Counted from the stretch's first letter, positions 24,122-38,755 are shown. The stretch is DNA of 64,000 nucleotides from Heterocephalus glaber (GCF_000247695.1 NW_004624751.1:28842912-28906911), one strand, 5' to 3'. Notes: generated by a model from the sequence alone, not told the origin. Made by a program: numbers and translations.

Positions 24122-26222
24122 AAAATAAAGTTTCTAAATAAAATTAGTTCATATATTGAAATCCGAAATCAAAACCTGAAGTTACTTTAAAAAATATGGA
24201 TAAATAAATACGGGAGATAGTTTCAACTTGACTTGTCATTGGTCAATTATTTTAAAGCAAAATCCTTTATATATTTCAATTGCCATGTCATCTTTTCAGC
24301 TCTTTCATGTCTTTGTTCTTTCTTATGTATGAACCCAGAAGCCAGGACTTCTGTCAAGCTTGCCAAGCATTGTACTGAGAAAGACTTTATGAAATTATAT
24401 TATAGACAAAAATGAGGAAATGGGCTCATGAGGAGAAGGACTGGATTGTACAGGGGCTCTTGAACAAGTCAGTGAATGGTTTAGCTGGGCCTGTTTGCTC
24501 ACTGCTGCTTCATGCAGTTCACTGACTTCCATCTTCTAGACAATGGTCCAAGCGTATGAGGTTACCAGACTATATTTGTTGCACTTGAATGACGTTATTT
24601 TAATGTATTAAATGTAATACCCCTTTTTGCATAAACATTTTCTACATAAAAGAAGTTTAGATTTTAGGAAACACATAATAATGCCCCTCAATGTCGGGGG
24701 ACATATTACTACCTTATTAATTTGAAATCTCATAGTCCTAAAGAAATCTTACAGATCTCAAGAACTGTAATACCTTTCTCCTGGAAAGTACTTTCTCTAT
24801 TAGAGGAATTGAATTCAGTATAAATATATAAACTTCATATCTTAGAATTTAATTTTGTATTTTCTACTTTCCTTAAAAAACATGCCATTTTTGTCTTCCC
24901 AAGATGAAGAAAGTAAAATGTGTTTTTAAAAAATCTTATAAAAATGTACATTTATATTTTTGACAATAAGCAAACTATTTTGTTAATATTTCTGTTTCCA
25001 ACCTGTGAGTTTGAATTAAAAAAATGTTTCTAAGAGACTGTAGTTATAAGAATACCATTAAAAGACATGAATTTGTGTTTTTAAATTAACAAAAATAGAG
25101 AAACCTATAAATTTCAAAATAGAAAAAGATGCAAATAAAAGTCCCACTTAATTTCAAATCCTAAAATTTAAATTTCAGCTTGCTTACGAATATGTAACTA
25201 TACATTTGTATTCCTAATAGTCATAACATTAAAAAAGAATAAAATGTTGCAAATTTGCCTTCAAAGTTGCCTAACTGTCCCATAAAGGGAAAGCTGATTA
25301 ATTTTGATGAATTCATAAATATCCATTGATTTGTTACTGGCCATTCTCTTATTTTTAATTTTCTATAATTGAAGATTGGAATTATCTTGCTTGGAAGCAT
25401 TTGTTTTCTCAGAAACGATTGTCTTTATTTTATAAAAGCCATTTTTCAGTTTTGATATTATATATTTAGGTACTTATAATTTAAAAACACAAAACAAAAC
25501 AAAAAAGACCAGTGAGATTTCTTCTGGAGTTTTTATTTACTATTTTGGTTGCTTCAGTACGCCTGTATGTAACTTTAGAAGGGGGCATGGGCAGATGGTG
25601 GTAATTTCCAGAAGTTATGGTTGTCACCAGATGCCATAGCAACCAGAAGTTGAAGTTCATGAAAGAAAGAAGCCTCTTTGTGGAGTCTCATAAGGCAATA
25701 CCTCCTGCAGTGGTCACTACATTTATTTTGACTGAGTACTTGTCATAAATCATTTTTGATAATAAATACCAGTTTGGGAAAAAATCATCTTAGCAACAGC
25801 ATTCCAAAAACATTCATACATTTTATAGAATGATGTTTATTGTACAGTTAAGGAAAGGGTATTTATGAATTCAAGATACTCCCTTCTTGTGCTGAAAGTG
25901 CAATTGAGATATGATATTTGGTCAATTTCTTTATTCTTATCTTTAGGTCAGAATGCAAACTCATCTTGAAATACAATTTTTATATCAATATTAAGAAGTT
26001 ACTTACTGAATCCTAAAATACTTGCATTTGACGTCAAAAGAAAAGTTATCCTGTACTTATTTTCTTTCAAATACACTCAGAATAAGCGAATGATTTATAG
26101 TTTTACTTTGTGGACATGTCTTTTCTCTCTCTCCTTGACTTTGTTGACACATAACTGAAGTGCATTTATTTATTTTTGTTTTTATTTTTTTGAAGTGCAT
26201 TTAAAGAAAGAAATTGCAAATG

Positions 26223-26248
26223 CACACATGCACAAACACACACACATG
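26223..26248. repeat. Short CA-rich microsatellite
   Basis: Interrupted CA repeats (acacatgcacaaacacacac). Confidence 0.75.
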
Positions 26249-26984
26249 AACAATGTCTAAAAAGAATTTAGATATGCAAATCTATCATTTTGGAAAAAAA
26301 GGACCAGGACAATATTAATCCAGAGTTAATCCTGTTGAAACATTCCTATTTAAAAAGTTTAAAGGAAAACATTCTCATATATATCAATGATAAACAAGTA
26401 TATTTTCAAAGCTTATGTTCTTTATTTTTCCAGCTAAATATTAATAACCACCAACAACATCCAAAATACCCCCTTTGTAATATCAACATCTGTAATATTT
26501 TAAGTTCTTTAAACATTACACTTTCTCAGGAGAAACTTCATAGCATAGAACTGTGCCTTATATGTTGAGAAATTTATTATAATAAATGTATGATATTCCA
26601 TGGGGAAACTTATAAGTTAGGATGATAGAAAGATTTACAAACTAGTCACAAATATAATGATCATCTTCACCGATCTTAATAATCTACTGAATACCTTACT
26701 CAAAGAGTAAATATGATGTAAACTATTTAAACCATTCATGTTTATACAGTAATGGGAGTTTTTCACATAGTTTATATAGAGTGAGGTTCTAACACTGGAC
26801 ACTTTTAGAGTAGCACATTGTATCTATTACTAACATAACTTATATTTCCTTTTATTTTTTTCCTGAAGAGGAAAATACAATAATATAGCTTCTTTTTTCC
26901 CCCTTTATGAAAGGCCAACCTAAACACTAGACTTCATCATGTTTCTTAATAAGTTTTGAAATTTGCACTGAACACTTGTATTTT

Positions 26985-27462
26985 TTTGTGGCTGCTGTAA
27001 CAAGCCACAAGCTGGGTGGCAGAAGAATAGGAACCTTTTCTATAACAATTTTGGAGATCAGAAATTGGAAATCAGTATCACCATGTTGAAATTATGGTGC
27101 CAGCAGGGCCAGATGCCTTGGAAGTCTCTAAGGGAAAATTCATCTTTGGCGCTTTAAGTTTCTGGAAGCTGCTGGCATTCCATGTTTTGTGACTGCTTCA
27201 CTTCAGTTTCTCCCTGTAGTTTTGTTGCCTTTTCCATGTGTGTGTGTGTTGGGTGTATAAAACTGCCCTCTGCCTCTCTCTTGTAAGGATGCATCTGAGT
27301 GTGTTTAGGATATTTTGGAAAATAGAGGATAATCTCTCCATCAGAGGATTCTCTGCATAATCACATCTGCAAAATCTCCTGCTCCATGTCAAATATCATT
27401 CTTAGATTCCTTGGATTAGGACGTGGACATGATTTTGAGGGCCAATGACAGCTTACCACACC
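26985..27462 (+). mobile_element. MLT1-like LTR
   Basis: Contains ggctgctgtaacaa, aagctgggtggc, a ggagatcagaaattgg stretch, gccagcagggccag and an end with ggacatgattttgaggg, in the order expected of MLT1 LTRs. A short TG run sits at 27237-27250. Confidence 0.65.
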
Positions 27463-27544
27463 CAGTGAATCCCTGGAATCTGAATTGTAAGAAGTCCAAG
27501 TGTGGTGTTGTAGACGTGCTTCTAAATGTAGCCTCCAGGAAGTT

Positions 27545-27640
27545 TCTGAGCAGTTTATTCACTGTTGTAACCCAGTATGTTGAATATTGCCTGGCAGGGA
27601 GCAGATACTCAAAATAAATATTTGCTCTATGAATATGGCT
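27545..27640 (+). mobile_element. L2 LINE 3' end
   Basis: Forward L2: ttattcactgttgtaaccca, tattgcctggcagggagcag, then aaataaatatttgctc. Confidence 0.65.
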
Positions 27641-29604
27641 AATAAATATTTAGCAAAGGATTTCTGAGAGAAATTATGCCTCACAGTTACAAATGTAAAC
27701 AGCGGTGTGTTAGTGCAGCTTCTAAAGTTCTAATAAGCACCTATCGGCTCCAGGTTAAAGATTTAGAGTCTAGATCCGAAAGGAAGTGTATTAACTGTAT
27801 GGAAGGCATTACTTGTATGTTCATAGGTTGTAATGGCTAAATTTAAGCATTATCATTAACAGTTGGTGAATTTTATACCTCTAGATTGATGTTCCAGAAA
27901 TGCAATATTTAAAAGTATAACATAGCATACTATGTTTCGATAATCCCTGCATATATCTATATAATGATATATATTTTTTTACACTATATAATCCTTAAGG
28001 ATTAGACTTTTCATCATGCCCATTGCATCATGATTTAAAACTAATTTAATGCATATTTGAACAAAATATACCTCTGAATTTAATTGAATGTAAATAAAAT
28101 TTTGACATGAGGAAGTACATGATATATATTTTATATGTAATATTCATTATAATCTAGAACTAAAACCAAATCAAATATGCCCTGACCTTGATACTAGCAT
28201 AGAATTCCTAAAATTTTTTCTGAGCTCTTAGAGAAAAGATCTGTTATTTTTAGATTTAATTAAATAACTACATATTACATTTCTGGACAGGCCTCTCATC
28301 TACTTAATTTAGAGGAAAATTACAGACCTTTTTTCTCTAATTTATTTCTTTCCTCCAAGTTTCTATTGAGTTCTGTTATCTCATATGCCTACACTGGACT
28401 GTACTAAAATTATAATCTTCTTCCATCTCTCTCTCAGTAGATTTGCAGTAATGAAGTTGCGAATGTCTTTAGTTCACTAATTGCAAGGTATTGTTTGCTT
28501 CCTTTTTGGTAATGTGTTGCCTCCTTTGACAAGAGTTTATTTACACCAGGAAAAGCAAATTAAATTTTCAGAGTCAACTCTTGGTTATGACAGTAAATGC
28601 TGTGAAGATCAGCCAGAGTTTCATAGAGTATACTTTTATTAGTGAGATTCTTAGACACTGCTAATCCTTTGGTTTTACATTGTCTTCTGCTGTTTTTTAT
28701 TGCACCATGTAACTTTTTGACCAGTAGGAGGTGCTATTACTGTCCTAGTTCCTCTTTAACCTACAGAAATCAGAAATAGAAATATTTATTTAAGGAAAAA
28801 AACCCAACTCTGCTGTAGGCATATTGTGAAAAATCCTAAAAGATGTTTATAGGACAAAAGTTACGCAAAACAAGATAAGCAATATGATTTATTTAGTCTC
28901 TCTGTTTGGTAGACTTTCCCCTCTGAGATTCACTTCAGAGCTTCAACTTCTCCTAATTGCATGCTTTAGCTATATTATTAAAGATTTAACCATACTATAT
29001 TGGAAATTTTTTTCTCTCCATACTCCTTAAGAATCTGTTTCATGACTTCAGTCTGCCTTTATAAAGAAGTAGAATTTCTAATTGGAAAGAATGGCTGCTT
29101 AAAAGGTGAAAAGCTCACATAGTATTAGTAAAATTCTGCATTTAGTATCCTGAAATATTTATTGCTGCTTTTATGAACTTATTTAAGATCTGATTTGAAA
29201 CATTCTATATGAAAATCATTAAAACTTTTCATTTGGTTCCATAATCATATTAACCAACACTGGTAAAACTTTGCAAAGTGTTGTTATAACCCTAAGCATA
29301 AGGATTAGGGATACAAGTAAAGGGTGACAGCGATGCCATTTCACTTTGCACTTCAGATAATATTTGGGGTGAGCATCACAGATTTTAGTATGACATTGAA
29401 ACACTGGTAAGCAGTTTAAGCTGTAAGAGAATAGACCAGATTTTGCGGATTTGGAATTGATTATGATATTTAGTTTTAAGAAAATTTACACAAAGTTTGA
29501 AAATGGGTAAAAGAGCAGAACCACACTGTGCTCTTCTGAGGACTCAAGTTTGATAGACTAAAATTACAGAAATGTCGGTATTGGGTTCCAGAAGGAAGAA
29601 AAGG

Positions 29605-29682
29605 GACATGACGACGTACCTGCTTAGTATGTGCAAGGCCTGAGGTTCCCTACCCATGTTCTCAGCACTGGAATAAAAAAGT
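29605..29682 (+). mobile_element. Degenerate ID-like SINE
   Basis: Retains cctgcttagtatgtgcaagg, cctgaggttccctaccc and an A tail. Confidence 0.5.
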
Positions 29683-30130
29683 GTGATTTGCATAGAGAAT
29701 TCTCTGAGAGGGGAATGGATTAGTAATAAAACTTTAATTGATCCTTCTCATCAGAATGTTCAAGAGGAAACTATTGTGAGCAGTTGTTAACCATAATTTT
29801 TATAATAAATTTATTTTTATAGGCTATATTATGTATGGCATAGAAAAGAAGTTACTTTCAAAAATCATTTCCCTTCCTGACTACCAGCCACTCATTTCCT
29901 CTGTTAATAATCACAATTAGGAAATTTTGAAAGTTATTTTGTAGTAAGAGAGAGATAAGTTGGGTAAGATCATCTTACTTCCTTCTAATTATAAAATTTG
30001 ATGACTATGTTTTGTTTGACATGGAGTTTTCTTCCTTACTGAGCATGGTGCCTTTCCACCTAAACGATGCCCATCTTCAGGGTTCTATATTGTGTTATTA
30101 CATGGTTTGTTTTGGTGGATTTAAAAATTT

Positions 30131-30133
<3 letters not shown>

Positions 30134-30172
<39 letters not shown>
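30134..30172. repeat. (GT)n microsatellite
   Basis: About 19 uninterrupted GT units abutting the reverse SINE. Confidence 0.97.
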
Positions 30173-30176
<4 letters not shown>

Positions 30177-30345
30177 GTACTGGGGATTGAACCTACTTAC
30201 CTTTGCACTGAGCTATATCCCCAGGTTTTTAAAAATTTTTTAAACTTTAAGACAGGATCTCACTAAGTTGTTCAGCCTGGTCTCAGACTTGAGATCTTCC
30301 TGCCTCAGACTCCCAGAGCACTGGGTTTACCACCACGCTTGGATT
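30173..30345 (-). mobile_element. B1-ID composite SINE
   Basis: Reverse ID (atggtactggggattgaacc, gcactgagctatatccccag) followed by reverse B1 (gacaggatctcactaagttg, agactcccagagcactgggt). Confidence 0.85.
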
Positions 30346-33300
30346 TTAAAATTACTTTTGAGATGGATGTTTCGTATTTTCCAACAATCATACTCCTTTT
30401 TGCTACACTGCTTTTCAAGGATGGAATAATTAGCTCATGGATGAAACTGTGAGTGTGGCAAGGCAGGAAACACTTTCTTTCCAAATGAAAGAGATTTCAA
30501 ACTATGTTTTCTTCTGTTCCTGCTGTCCTTTTGGGAATACCCCTGAAGGATCCATAGCTGTAAAGTTAGTAGAAGGAAATGGCAACTTTTGACACTTATA
30601 CCAGTGATAGCATTTGCAAGAAGACTGGAATCAGATATAATAATAGAAGGATTTAAAATAATTTACTGAAAAACCATGAACTTACTACATATTGTTTTGA
30701 TTTGACTTTCCAGCTTAAAAACTAAAGTTCCAAGACAGGGGCCAATCTCTGAAAGTCAAGGGGAACTTTCAGGAGCCCCCCTTTGAAATGTACCATAATT
30801 GAGCCATTTCAACCTTTCAATTCATTACTTCTTTCATTGTAAAAATGAATTTTTTAAAAAATCAAAGCCATTTTTGTAGAATTGTTATGAATGTCAAATG
30901 AATGTATAGCAATTTTTTAAATGATAAATCTAGACTAAGGTAAAATATTAAATTAAATGTGCTGATACCAGTGATTATTATTGCTTCCTTTCTATTTTTC
31001 ACATTTAAAAATAAAATTGATCACATTTAAAAATGTATAGCTGTGATATAAAGGGTCTTAGTTTAACCAGTCATTTGTGCTCACATAGATGTACTCTATA
31101 GACATTCATAATAATAGGAATTAACACTGAGTTTTGATGATTACATATTTACTTTTCAGAACTTTATGACATAATATTTTTATATAAACCTGTGTTTGTG
31201 GGCAAAATAAGCTTTATGGATATGAAATGTCACTGCTACTCTTATATGTTAAAACTCCTATATATTGCCTTCAGAAATATGCACATTACAAATGGTACTA
31301 AGCCTTAAAAATGGAGATTGCTTTCAATTGATTACGTCTGTATGCTGAGCTGTTTAGCTGTTGGAAATGGACTGACATATTGTAAAGTAAACAATGAAGC
31401 TGGTTTTCAAAATGATAAAACTGTAACCTAATCCAATAAATTGAATCAGATTACACAAACACTTTTGCACTTCATTAAGGAAGTAGTCAGTATAATTAAT
31501 GTGAGAGCTTTTTATCATATTCACTCGTTGATATATGGCTGAAGATATACCACAGTGTACTATGCTATTCAAAGATCATTGTGCTGTTTCACATGTATGA
31601 TTAAAGTTGCCACAAACTTGATTCCTACAGAAGATTACCATTGACATTTTTTGTTAATTTTGGGATATAATGAATATATTATGACTCATCTCTTCACGGC
31701 ACATTATTTTTCAAACAAAATAATATTGTGATATAGGTCCTATTTTAGAACTAAAAAGGCTGGCTTTCATTTTCTTCCTCATCATTTGCTATCTAAATGA
31801 CCTTGAATAATAATATTTGGCATCATTTATTTAATGTATAAATACTGGTGTATAAAATAAATACTGGTAAATACTGGTATATAAAACATTGCATTAGGGA
31901 AGAGGGAAGAAATGTCAACAGCCTCATCCAAAGTTACATATTTATGTAGTTGTGAATTCAACTTTTTCAGCTTTTGTTTATTCTTTTCCTACATCAAGTT
32001 GACTTCTGAGATACCTACTTGGGTCATTTATAATCCATTGTAAGATTTGCCTTACTTCTTAGTTTATAGCACTTTGTAAAGAAAGAATGAGCTAATGTAT
32101 CAGAAAGCATTTTGGAAACATTATTTTCATAGCAAGATATCTGATTTTGAATTTCATTGTGATGATTTTCAAAGCAGATTTTTGCCTTATTTCATGTAGA
32201 ATGTAAGTATTTATTGCAGCATGTGAGTGCTGGGAAGAATGGCTTTTTATATATTTTTGGGATCATATTATAATTATTTCATTATTTTAAATTTGGTTCT
32301 GTATTTTTCAATTAACTCAATTAATAGTTTTCTTCTGATATAATCCCCTTCCCACATTAGGGATTATTTACCTTTATATATAGATTTTATGATTCATATT
32401 TAATACACTGAAATGTATCAAATCCCATGAGAGAATAATATTCTTTTCAGATAAAACATATTATTAATTTACATTTAAGTAATGCAGTGATTGTGGACAT
32501 TGCCTTTTAAAAAATACATATTTTCTAATTATCTGAACTTGTTTCCTGGAATGTGAGGATATGACTTAAGGAAACATCTTATTGAGTTACAAGGAGATGC
32601 TATACTTTGTTTTTTCTAGAGGGCTTTACAAAAGCAAGTTACTTGCAGTTAGACTTTGAAATATGATGCTCTACCAAGATTCTCTTTAAACATGTAAAAT
32701 AATCAATACTACAGTCAATAAAATGTATAATCCCTTCAGCAAAATATGATTTCCTAGAAGTTAATTTTTGAAACTATTCTTTTTCCTATTAAAACATTTG
32801 TTTTCTAAATATGAACTGTAACATTATAAAGGTTTAGAAAACTCATCCTTTTATTTGGATACTTAATTCATCTATTAAAGCAGTAAAGCCCTTTGTGTTT
32901 TCTATTATTTTATATGACTTAATCAAATTCCTCCAGGAATTATATTACAGAAAATGTTTAAGTAGAATTACATAGTACCATGTTGATTCAAATGAATATA
33001 TTATGATGATATTTTGAACTTGTTTGAGCATGAGATTCAGCTCATTATACCTAACCTTTAAGTTATTTACTGAATAAATTAAATTTAAGGGTAACATTCT
33101 AAGGAGAACATTTTACCATATGACCTGTCCATATGAGTTGTCTTTTTGATTTATAATGGCAATTGGTTTCTCAGCATGAATTTCATGACATAATAATATT
33201 CTATGAATTTTTGAAATTATAGTGAATTCTACATCAATCATCTATAATAAAATTCTATATGTATCAATGAGAGACAATGATTGGAATATAGATGTTTTGT

Positions 33301-33958
33301 AAATATGGACTTCCTTCTCAGAACCAGTATGGTTATTTTAATTAAAAGAGAGGTTGCTTCTTTTGAGTTTTCTTTAAATTGACCATAAAAACAGTCAAAT
33401 CATGACTCTTACTAACATACCATTCCATCATCTCAACAGCAATTTGACACATATTTCCTTAAATGTGTTGACTATCCAGCCAGCCAGTTTTACCTAGGCC
33501 ACTGTTGTTCTTGACTTTAAGTCAAACAAATTAATGTCTTAAATTTCAGAATTATAATTAAATATAGGGCTACCAGTATCTCCCCATGTTTCATTTTTCT
33601 GTAAAAATTAGAGAGTTATAAAGTAAGATTTCAGGTGTGTGAAGAATTGTATGCAATTTCCTTTAGAAAATATTACTGAAAATAACTTCTTACAGTTTTC
33701 ATGTGTATTTCTTCTAGTTCTATGTCAAAACTCTACACATAGAGCTTTTTCTTAGCAGCTACCTTACTTTTCTTTTAATCCTAGCTGTGTTCTTAAAATG
33801 GTATATCAATCAGTGTGCTTCTTTATTTTTCTGACATATTTTTATGTCATCTTTTCATTAATGTTATTACATTTTTCGCTGATTCTTTATTTTCTTATTA
33901 TTTAGCATGATTTAGCATTTTACAGAATGATGAACCCAATGAATATATTGAAAGGGAA

Positions 33959-33960
<2 letters not shown>

Positions 33961-34003
<43 letters not shown>
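33961..34003. repeat. (ATT)n microsatellite in the SINE tail
   Basis: About 14 ATT units that are the reverse complement of the ID tail. Confidence 0.95.
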
Positions 34004-34004
<1 letters not shown>

Positions 34005-34081
34005 TTTGTACCGAGGATCGAACTCGGGTTCTTGCGCTTGTGCAGCAGGCGGTGAAACCACTGAGCTAAATCCCTGGCCCT
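33964..34081 (-). mobile_element. ID SINE with (AAT)n tail and 11-bp duplication
   Basis: Reverse ID body (gtaccgaggatcgaactcgg, ccactgagctaaatccctgg) whose 3' tail is an (ATT)n run up to 34003. Flanked by perfect agggaacatta repeats at 33953-33963 and 34082-34092. The body keeps several CpGs, which suggests a young insertion. Confidence 0.93.
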
Positions 34082-34153
34082 AGGGAACATTAATTTTTAG
34101 AAAATCTTGTTTTAAAGCACAGTCCTCATCCTGTGCTTCGAAAGAGGCATTGC

Positions 34154-34365
34154 AGGCTGGCTCACAACAGTACATTCACATTCTCCAGCCATTGAAGCAG
34201 CACAATTGCAAGTTCAAGCCTAGCCTGGGAAATTTAGTTAGAATTTGTCTTACAATTAAGAATTAAACAAAGAGGGATATATACGTAGCTCAGTGCTCCT
34301 TCGGTTCAACCCCCAGGACTGTAAGCAAGCAAGCAACAAGCAAGCCAGGAAGCAAATAGTAAGTA
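34154..34365 (+). mobile_element. B1-ID composite SINE with (GCAA)n tail
   Basis: Diverged forward B1 (ggctggctcacaacagtaca, gcaagttcaagcctagcctg) joined to ID (ggatatatacgtagctcag, ggttcaacccccaggactg). The tail runs into gcaa/gtaa repeats. Confidence 0.75.
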
Positions 34366-34699
34366 AATAAATGAAACTTTTACAAGTAAAAATACTTGAA
34401 ATTGGCTTCAAAATATTTGCAGGCATTTATCTACATAGTATTTCTTATATGTCCCTTTTTTGACTGCCTATAGCAATATAATGGATAGAAACAAAAATAA
34501 TTTATCAGATACATGTGCATTTTATTTAAAAATTCCAACTTTTATATGTGACATCAAAATTCTTGTCTATAGTTTTCACTACTATGTTTTCATTTGTTAG
34601 CAAAGTCTCTGTTTAAAGCATAGTTAAATTAAATATAATTTAATTAATCAATATAATAGATTGGTTAAAATAAGGGAGATTCAAACCATTTATTGAGTA

Positions 34700-34900
34700 A
34701 TCATCACATGGTAGGAATTTTGCAAATAGCTAATACATAATTTATTTCACATGACAACTACAAAGGAGATATTGTTTGTCTTATTTTACAGATGAATAAA
34801 TTAAGATACACAAAATTTAAATAACTGGCTGAAGTTAAAGCAAAGAACACAATCAAGCATTGAACTCAGTGCTAAATGATTATAAATCTTGTTTTCATTT
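34700..34900 (-). mobile_element. MIR SINE
   Basis: Reverse MIR: cttattttacagatgaataa, ttaagatacacaaaattta, ataactggctgaagttaaag. Confidence 0.6.
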
Positions 34901-36780
34901 TATCATCTCTGCTGTTTCCAAGAAATCCATTAATCTCTTTAGGTAACAATCATATTTTGAACAGAATGGAAATAGGGTGAGCTAAAATAAAGATGTTTCT
35001 TTTAATGATAGTCAACTTTTAATAGATTATTTCAAATTATCATTAGTGTGATTAATTTTAATTTGAAAAACTTCTCAACATAACTTCACATGTTGGAGAG
35101 TTAAGTAAAATTTTTTGTATTTTAGGTATTTTAGTCATTGCTGTAAACTGTCATATTTTTATAACAAATTATAATTCTTAATGCTGGTAGAAAGCTTAAG
35201 GACTATTTTAAAATAGTTCTATCTTAAGACATTTTTATGTTTAGCCTCATGATTTTGGAGTCTCATTATATGGGTAGCAAAGGAATAGTGTGAGAGAAAT
35301 TAAAAGCTATATTTCAAAATTTGTGATAAGCTTAATTCCTTAATAACGTGTTACATTTGACTTAATGCTAACTTGACTATCACTTTATTGAGGGTTTATG
35401 GAAAAGCCTATATAACTTTTTTTTTACATTGTACCTTGCAGAATGATGTAGTGCTGATTAACTGACAAATGGTTAATGCTATTAGAGTTATTTCTGAATT
35501 TTAGAGTAGTTAAATGTAGAATCATGTTATCAGTAAGCCCCAAGCATAGCATTTTATCCTAAACAATTAAAAATTAATTTTTTAACTTTTATTAATCACT
35601 CACTCTTATGTTCTCATTTGCCCTATTCCTCATTAGTAGAAAAATCTCTGTTATTATTATTTGTGCAATTGATATATTACTTGGTTGAAGCAATATAACA
35701 ATCGACAAACACTTTGGCTCCAAGAATTATAAGTAATAGCATACAACATCAAACACTAAGTTTTTGATATAATTTGGAAAATAATTATAGTTATATTCAG
35801 ATATTTAATTTTAAATTATAATTATAATGTTTTGAAAAATATAAAAATATCAGTATGATACTATTGTCATGCATTTCTTCTTTGTGAAAACTGAGTTCTT
35901 GCTCACCTACCTATGAAATATGGCAAATCATTAATTCATAAATACACAATACCTATCTTCCAACTATATAAAAGCAAATGTAGTGAATTTCATAATTCTA
36001 TCATTAAGATTATTCCACTTTTACATTGCATCTATAGTAACAGTAATTTACTCTTTACCATTTTTACATCAAGATCTCAATGAACAGGAAATATAAATTA
36101 TCTCAACTATTCTTGTCTGTTAAACACTTCAAATTCTGCATTTAGTTTGGTATTCTGCATTATTCTATTTTCAATGAAACAGGTTATTTCTGAAATTCAG
36201 AAGCTTAGTCTTCATAGAAAAATGGACCTATAACATTTTTTATTTTATATTGAATCTCAAAATCCAAATGAAAGATTTGAATATTAGGACCTTGACTTGA
36301 CTCACCTCTGCTTAATTTTGACAGTTATCTTAAAGTGAATTTAGTGTTTAATGAAATTTTCTGGACTGATAACTCAAGACCTGAAGGGAACAATTCTAGT
36401 CGTGAGAAAGTAATTTTCTGGCCTAATTACACCTTTGGCCTCACTACAAAGTCTGTCAACAAAAATGCCAGGTTTGATCATGATTTTTTTTGACATGTAT
36501 TCACCAATCTACTTCACAGGAGAATTTTTTTACAATAGCATTTGGTATTTGCAACCTAAGTACGATTTTACATCTGGGAATAAAACCTCAACATACTGTT
36601 TTCAGTTGGTGAGTTATTTACATCCTTTTTAAATTTGAAAAACTATGTGGGTACGTGAGTATTGATGAACTTTACATAGCACACTCTGAAAGTCTGCCTA
36701 TCATATTTTTAGATGAGGTGGCCATATGAATTGTATCAATAGCAGCCAGTAATGAATTTTTTCAATAAAAGACTGTACAA

Positions 36781-36913
36781 TCTTTTTCTTTCTTTCTCTT
36801 TCTTTCTTTCTTTCTTTCCTTCCTTCCTTCTTTCCTTCCTTCTTTGTTTTTTTTCTTTTCTTCCCTCTCCCTCCCTCCTTTCTTCTCCCTCCCTCCCTTA
36901 CCCTACTCTCTCC

Positions 36914-36976
<63 letters not shown>

Positions 36977-37027
36977 TCCTTCCTTCCTTCCTTCCTTCCT
37001 TCCTTCCTTCCTTCCTTCCTTCCTTCT
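36781..37027. repeat. Long polypyrimidine microsatellite (CTTT, CCTT)
   Basis: About 245 bp of nearly pure pyrimidine, ending in a clean CCTT block that abuts the reverse ID. It is the expanded tail of that SINE. ORFs across it are artefacts. Confidence 0.95.
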
Positions 37028-37105
37028 TGTGGTACTTGGGATCAAACCTAGACCTCACACATAATAGAAAATTTCTCTACCACTGATCTACACTCCCAGT
37101 CCTAT
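37028..37105 (-). mobile_element. ID SINE
   Basis: Reverse ID: gtggtacttgggatcaaacc, ctctaccactgatctacact, ending cccagtcc. Confidence 0.8.
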
Positions 37106-38484
37106 AATATCTATTTCTTATTTATATTCACTCTTAAGACCTAGGAGATTTAGAGAATCTAATAGTTGGTCATATATAAAATTAGTATCTTCCTTTAGGG
37201 GTTCTTTGATTAACTTCAGCCACTATCTCTTTGTATGACACTGGCAATTCTCTTAAATTTCTGAACATGAGTTTTGCTTTATATATTATTGCTTCAGTAG
37301 CATTTTGTTTAGTTGTTAACCTTGGACTTATTTCTCCCTTTACCAGGAGGCAGAAAACTGTTATATTAAAGATCTGTGTGTGTTCTTCATACAAACCCAG
37401 GCTATATTTCCCCAACCTGAATTAGTTATCCTCTGAATCTAGGTGTTTTACTTTCTCCTACTATGTTTTATTAAAACATTTCAAATATCTAGGTTGCTAC
37501 TGATAGCTGTATTTAGTAGAAGTTAAAGTCTGTTTACAGAAAGTTACAAAACATAACTGATTGATACTGTTAAAGTGCTGTCTCTACTGTTCAATTTTGA
37601 GTTCTTTATCTACTTGTAATAAATATTTTTTTCAATAGAAAAAGTTAAACGCGAACACATGAACATACACAATCACACACACCTTTAATTCCAAAGTAGG
37701 GATTTATAGCCATCAAATATAATATCTTAAAGTTGTAAATAATTTGAATGAAATATATTTATATTTATTATCATAAAATAGATTCATAACTATTTCAAAT
37801 GTCATTTGTGAAATATACACTTTAGAAGTCATCATTTACTTATTCCACAAACATTTATCCTGAGTTACATATATGAATGACATTGCCACTCGACAAATCA
37901 TAATTGATGGTAAAAAGTGGCAGGTACCCAAGATACATAGTAATAAAAAACCATGTATGTTTTCTAAAGAGGAAAAGAAAACTGGGGTTTATGTTAATGA
38001 TCTTTGTGAATGTTTATTGTCATCTTGGAGGAAATGGTCTTTTATATTTGCTTAAAATGGATATGCTTTGACTCAAATTTATTTGAATGACACTAATATA
38101 TGAGAAGTAAGTTTGATAATGATATTTGTGAAAAAATAGAAAGGGTTTTACATAATTATAAAGAATGTAATGTGGAGTCACAGTTTTGGATATTTAACAG
38201 AGGGCAGAGCTAGACAAAATCAGTCACATATGAATCAGAAAAATTGGGGTTGGTGTTCCAAATAGTCACCCACTCTGCTGTGTGGACCACATTGCACTGG
38301 AAGCTTGTAAGAACTGTTTTAACTACTCTCTGATAGGTTTCTTATAAAGGGATTATTTTTAATATTTAGGAAAAATTTAAAAATTTTATTATAATTTTTA
38401 ATTCTAAGATTTGATATGCCTATGAAATAGAAATAAATTTAACTTTAAGGAGACATTTATTCCTAAAACTCTTCATTTTTTAAT

Positions 38485-38755
38485 ATATATACTAATTTTG
38501 GGGTACATTTTAGGTATACAATATAATGACATTCATCATTGAAAATTTGTACCTTTGTGTAATCTATCTTGGTTTTTATTTTCTCCATTCCCCTGCCCTC
38601 ACTTCAACCCCTCCACCCACCCCTCCTTATTTACAAAGACTTTGTTTCCATTTTTAAATTTTCTCATATTAATTTCATTCTCTTCTTTGATATTTTATTT
38701 TGGACATATATCACCTAGCAAGTTTACATGCCTTTTCGATATTGTGTAGAAGCAA
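38485..38755 (-). mobile_element. L1 3' UTR fragment
   Basis: Shares long stretches with 59869-60125, including ggtacattttaggtatacaa-type and caacccctccacccac-type blocks. Its reverse complement matches the polypurine end of the L1 at 63917-64000. Confidence 0.65.
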
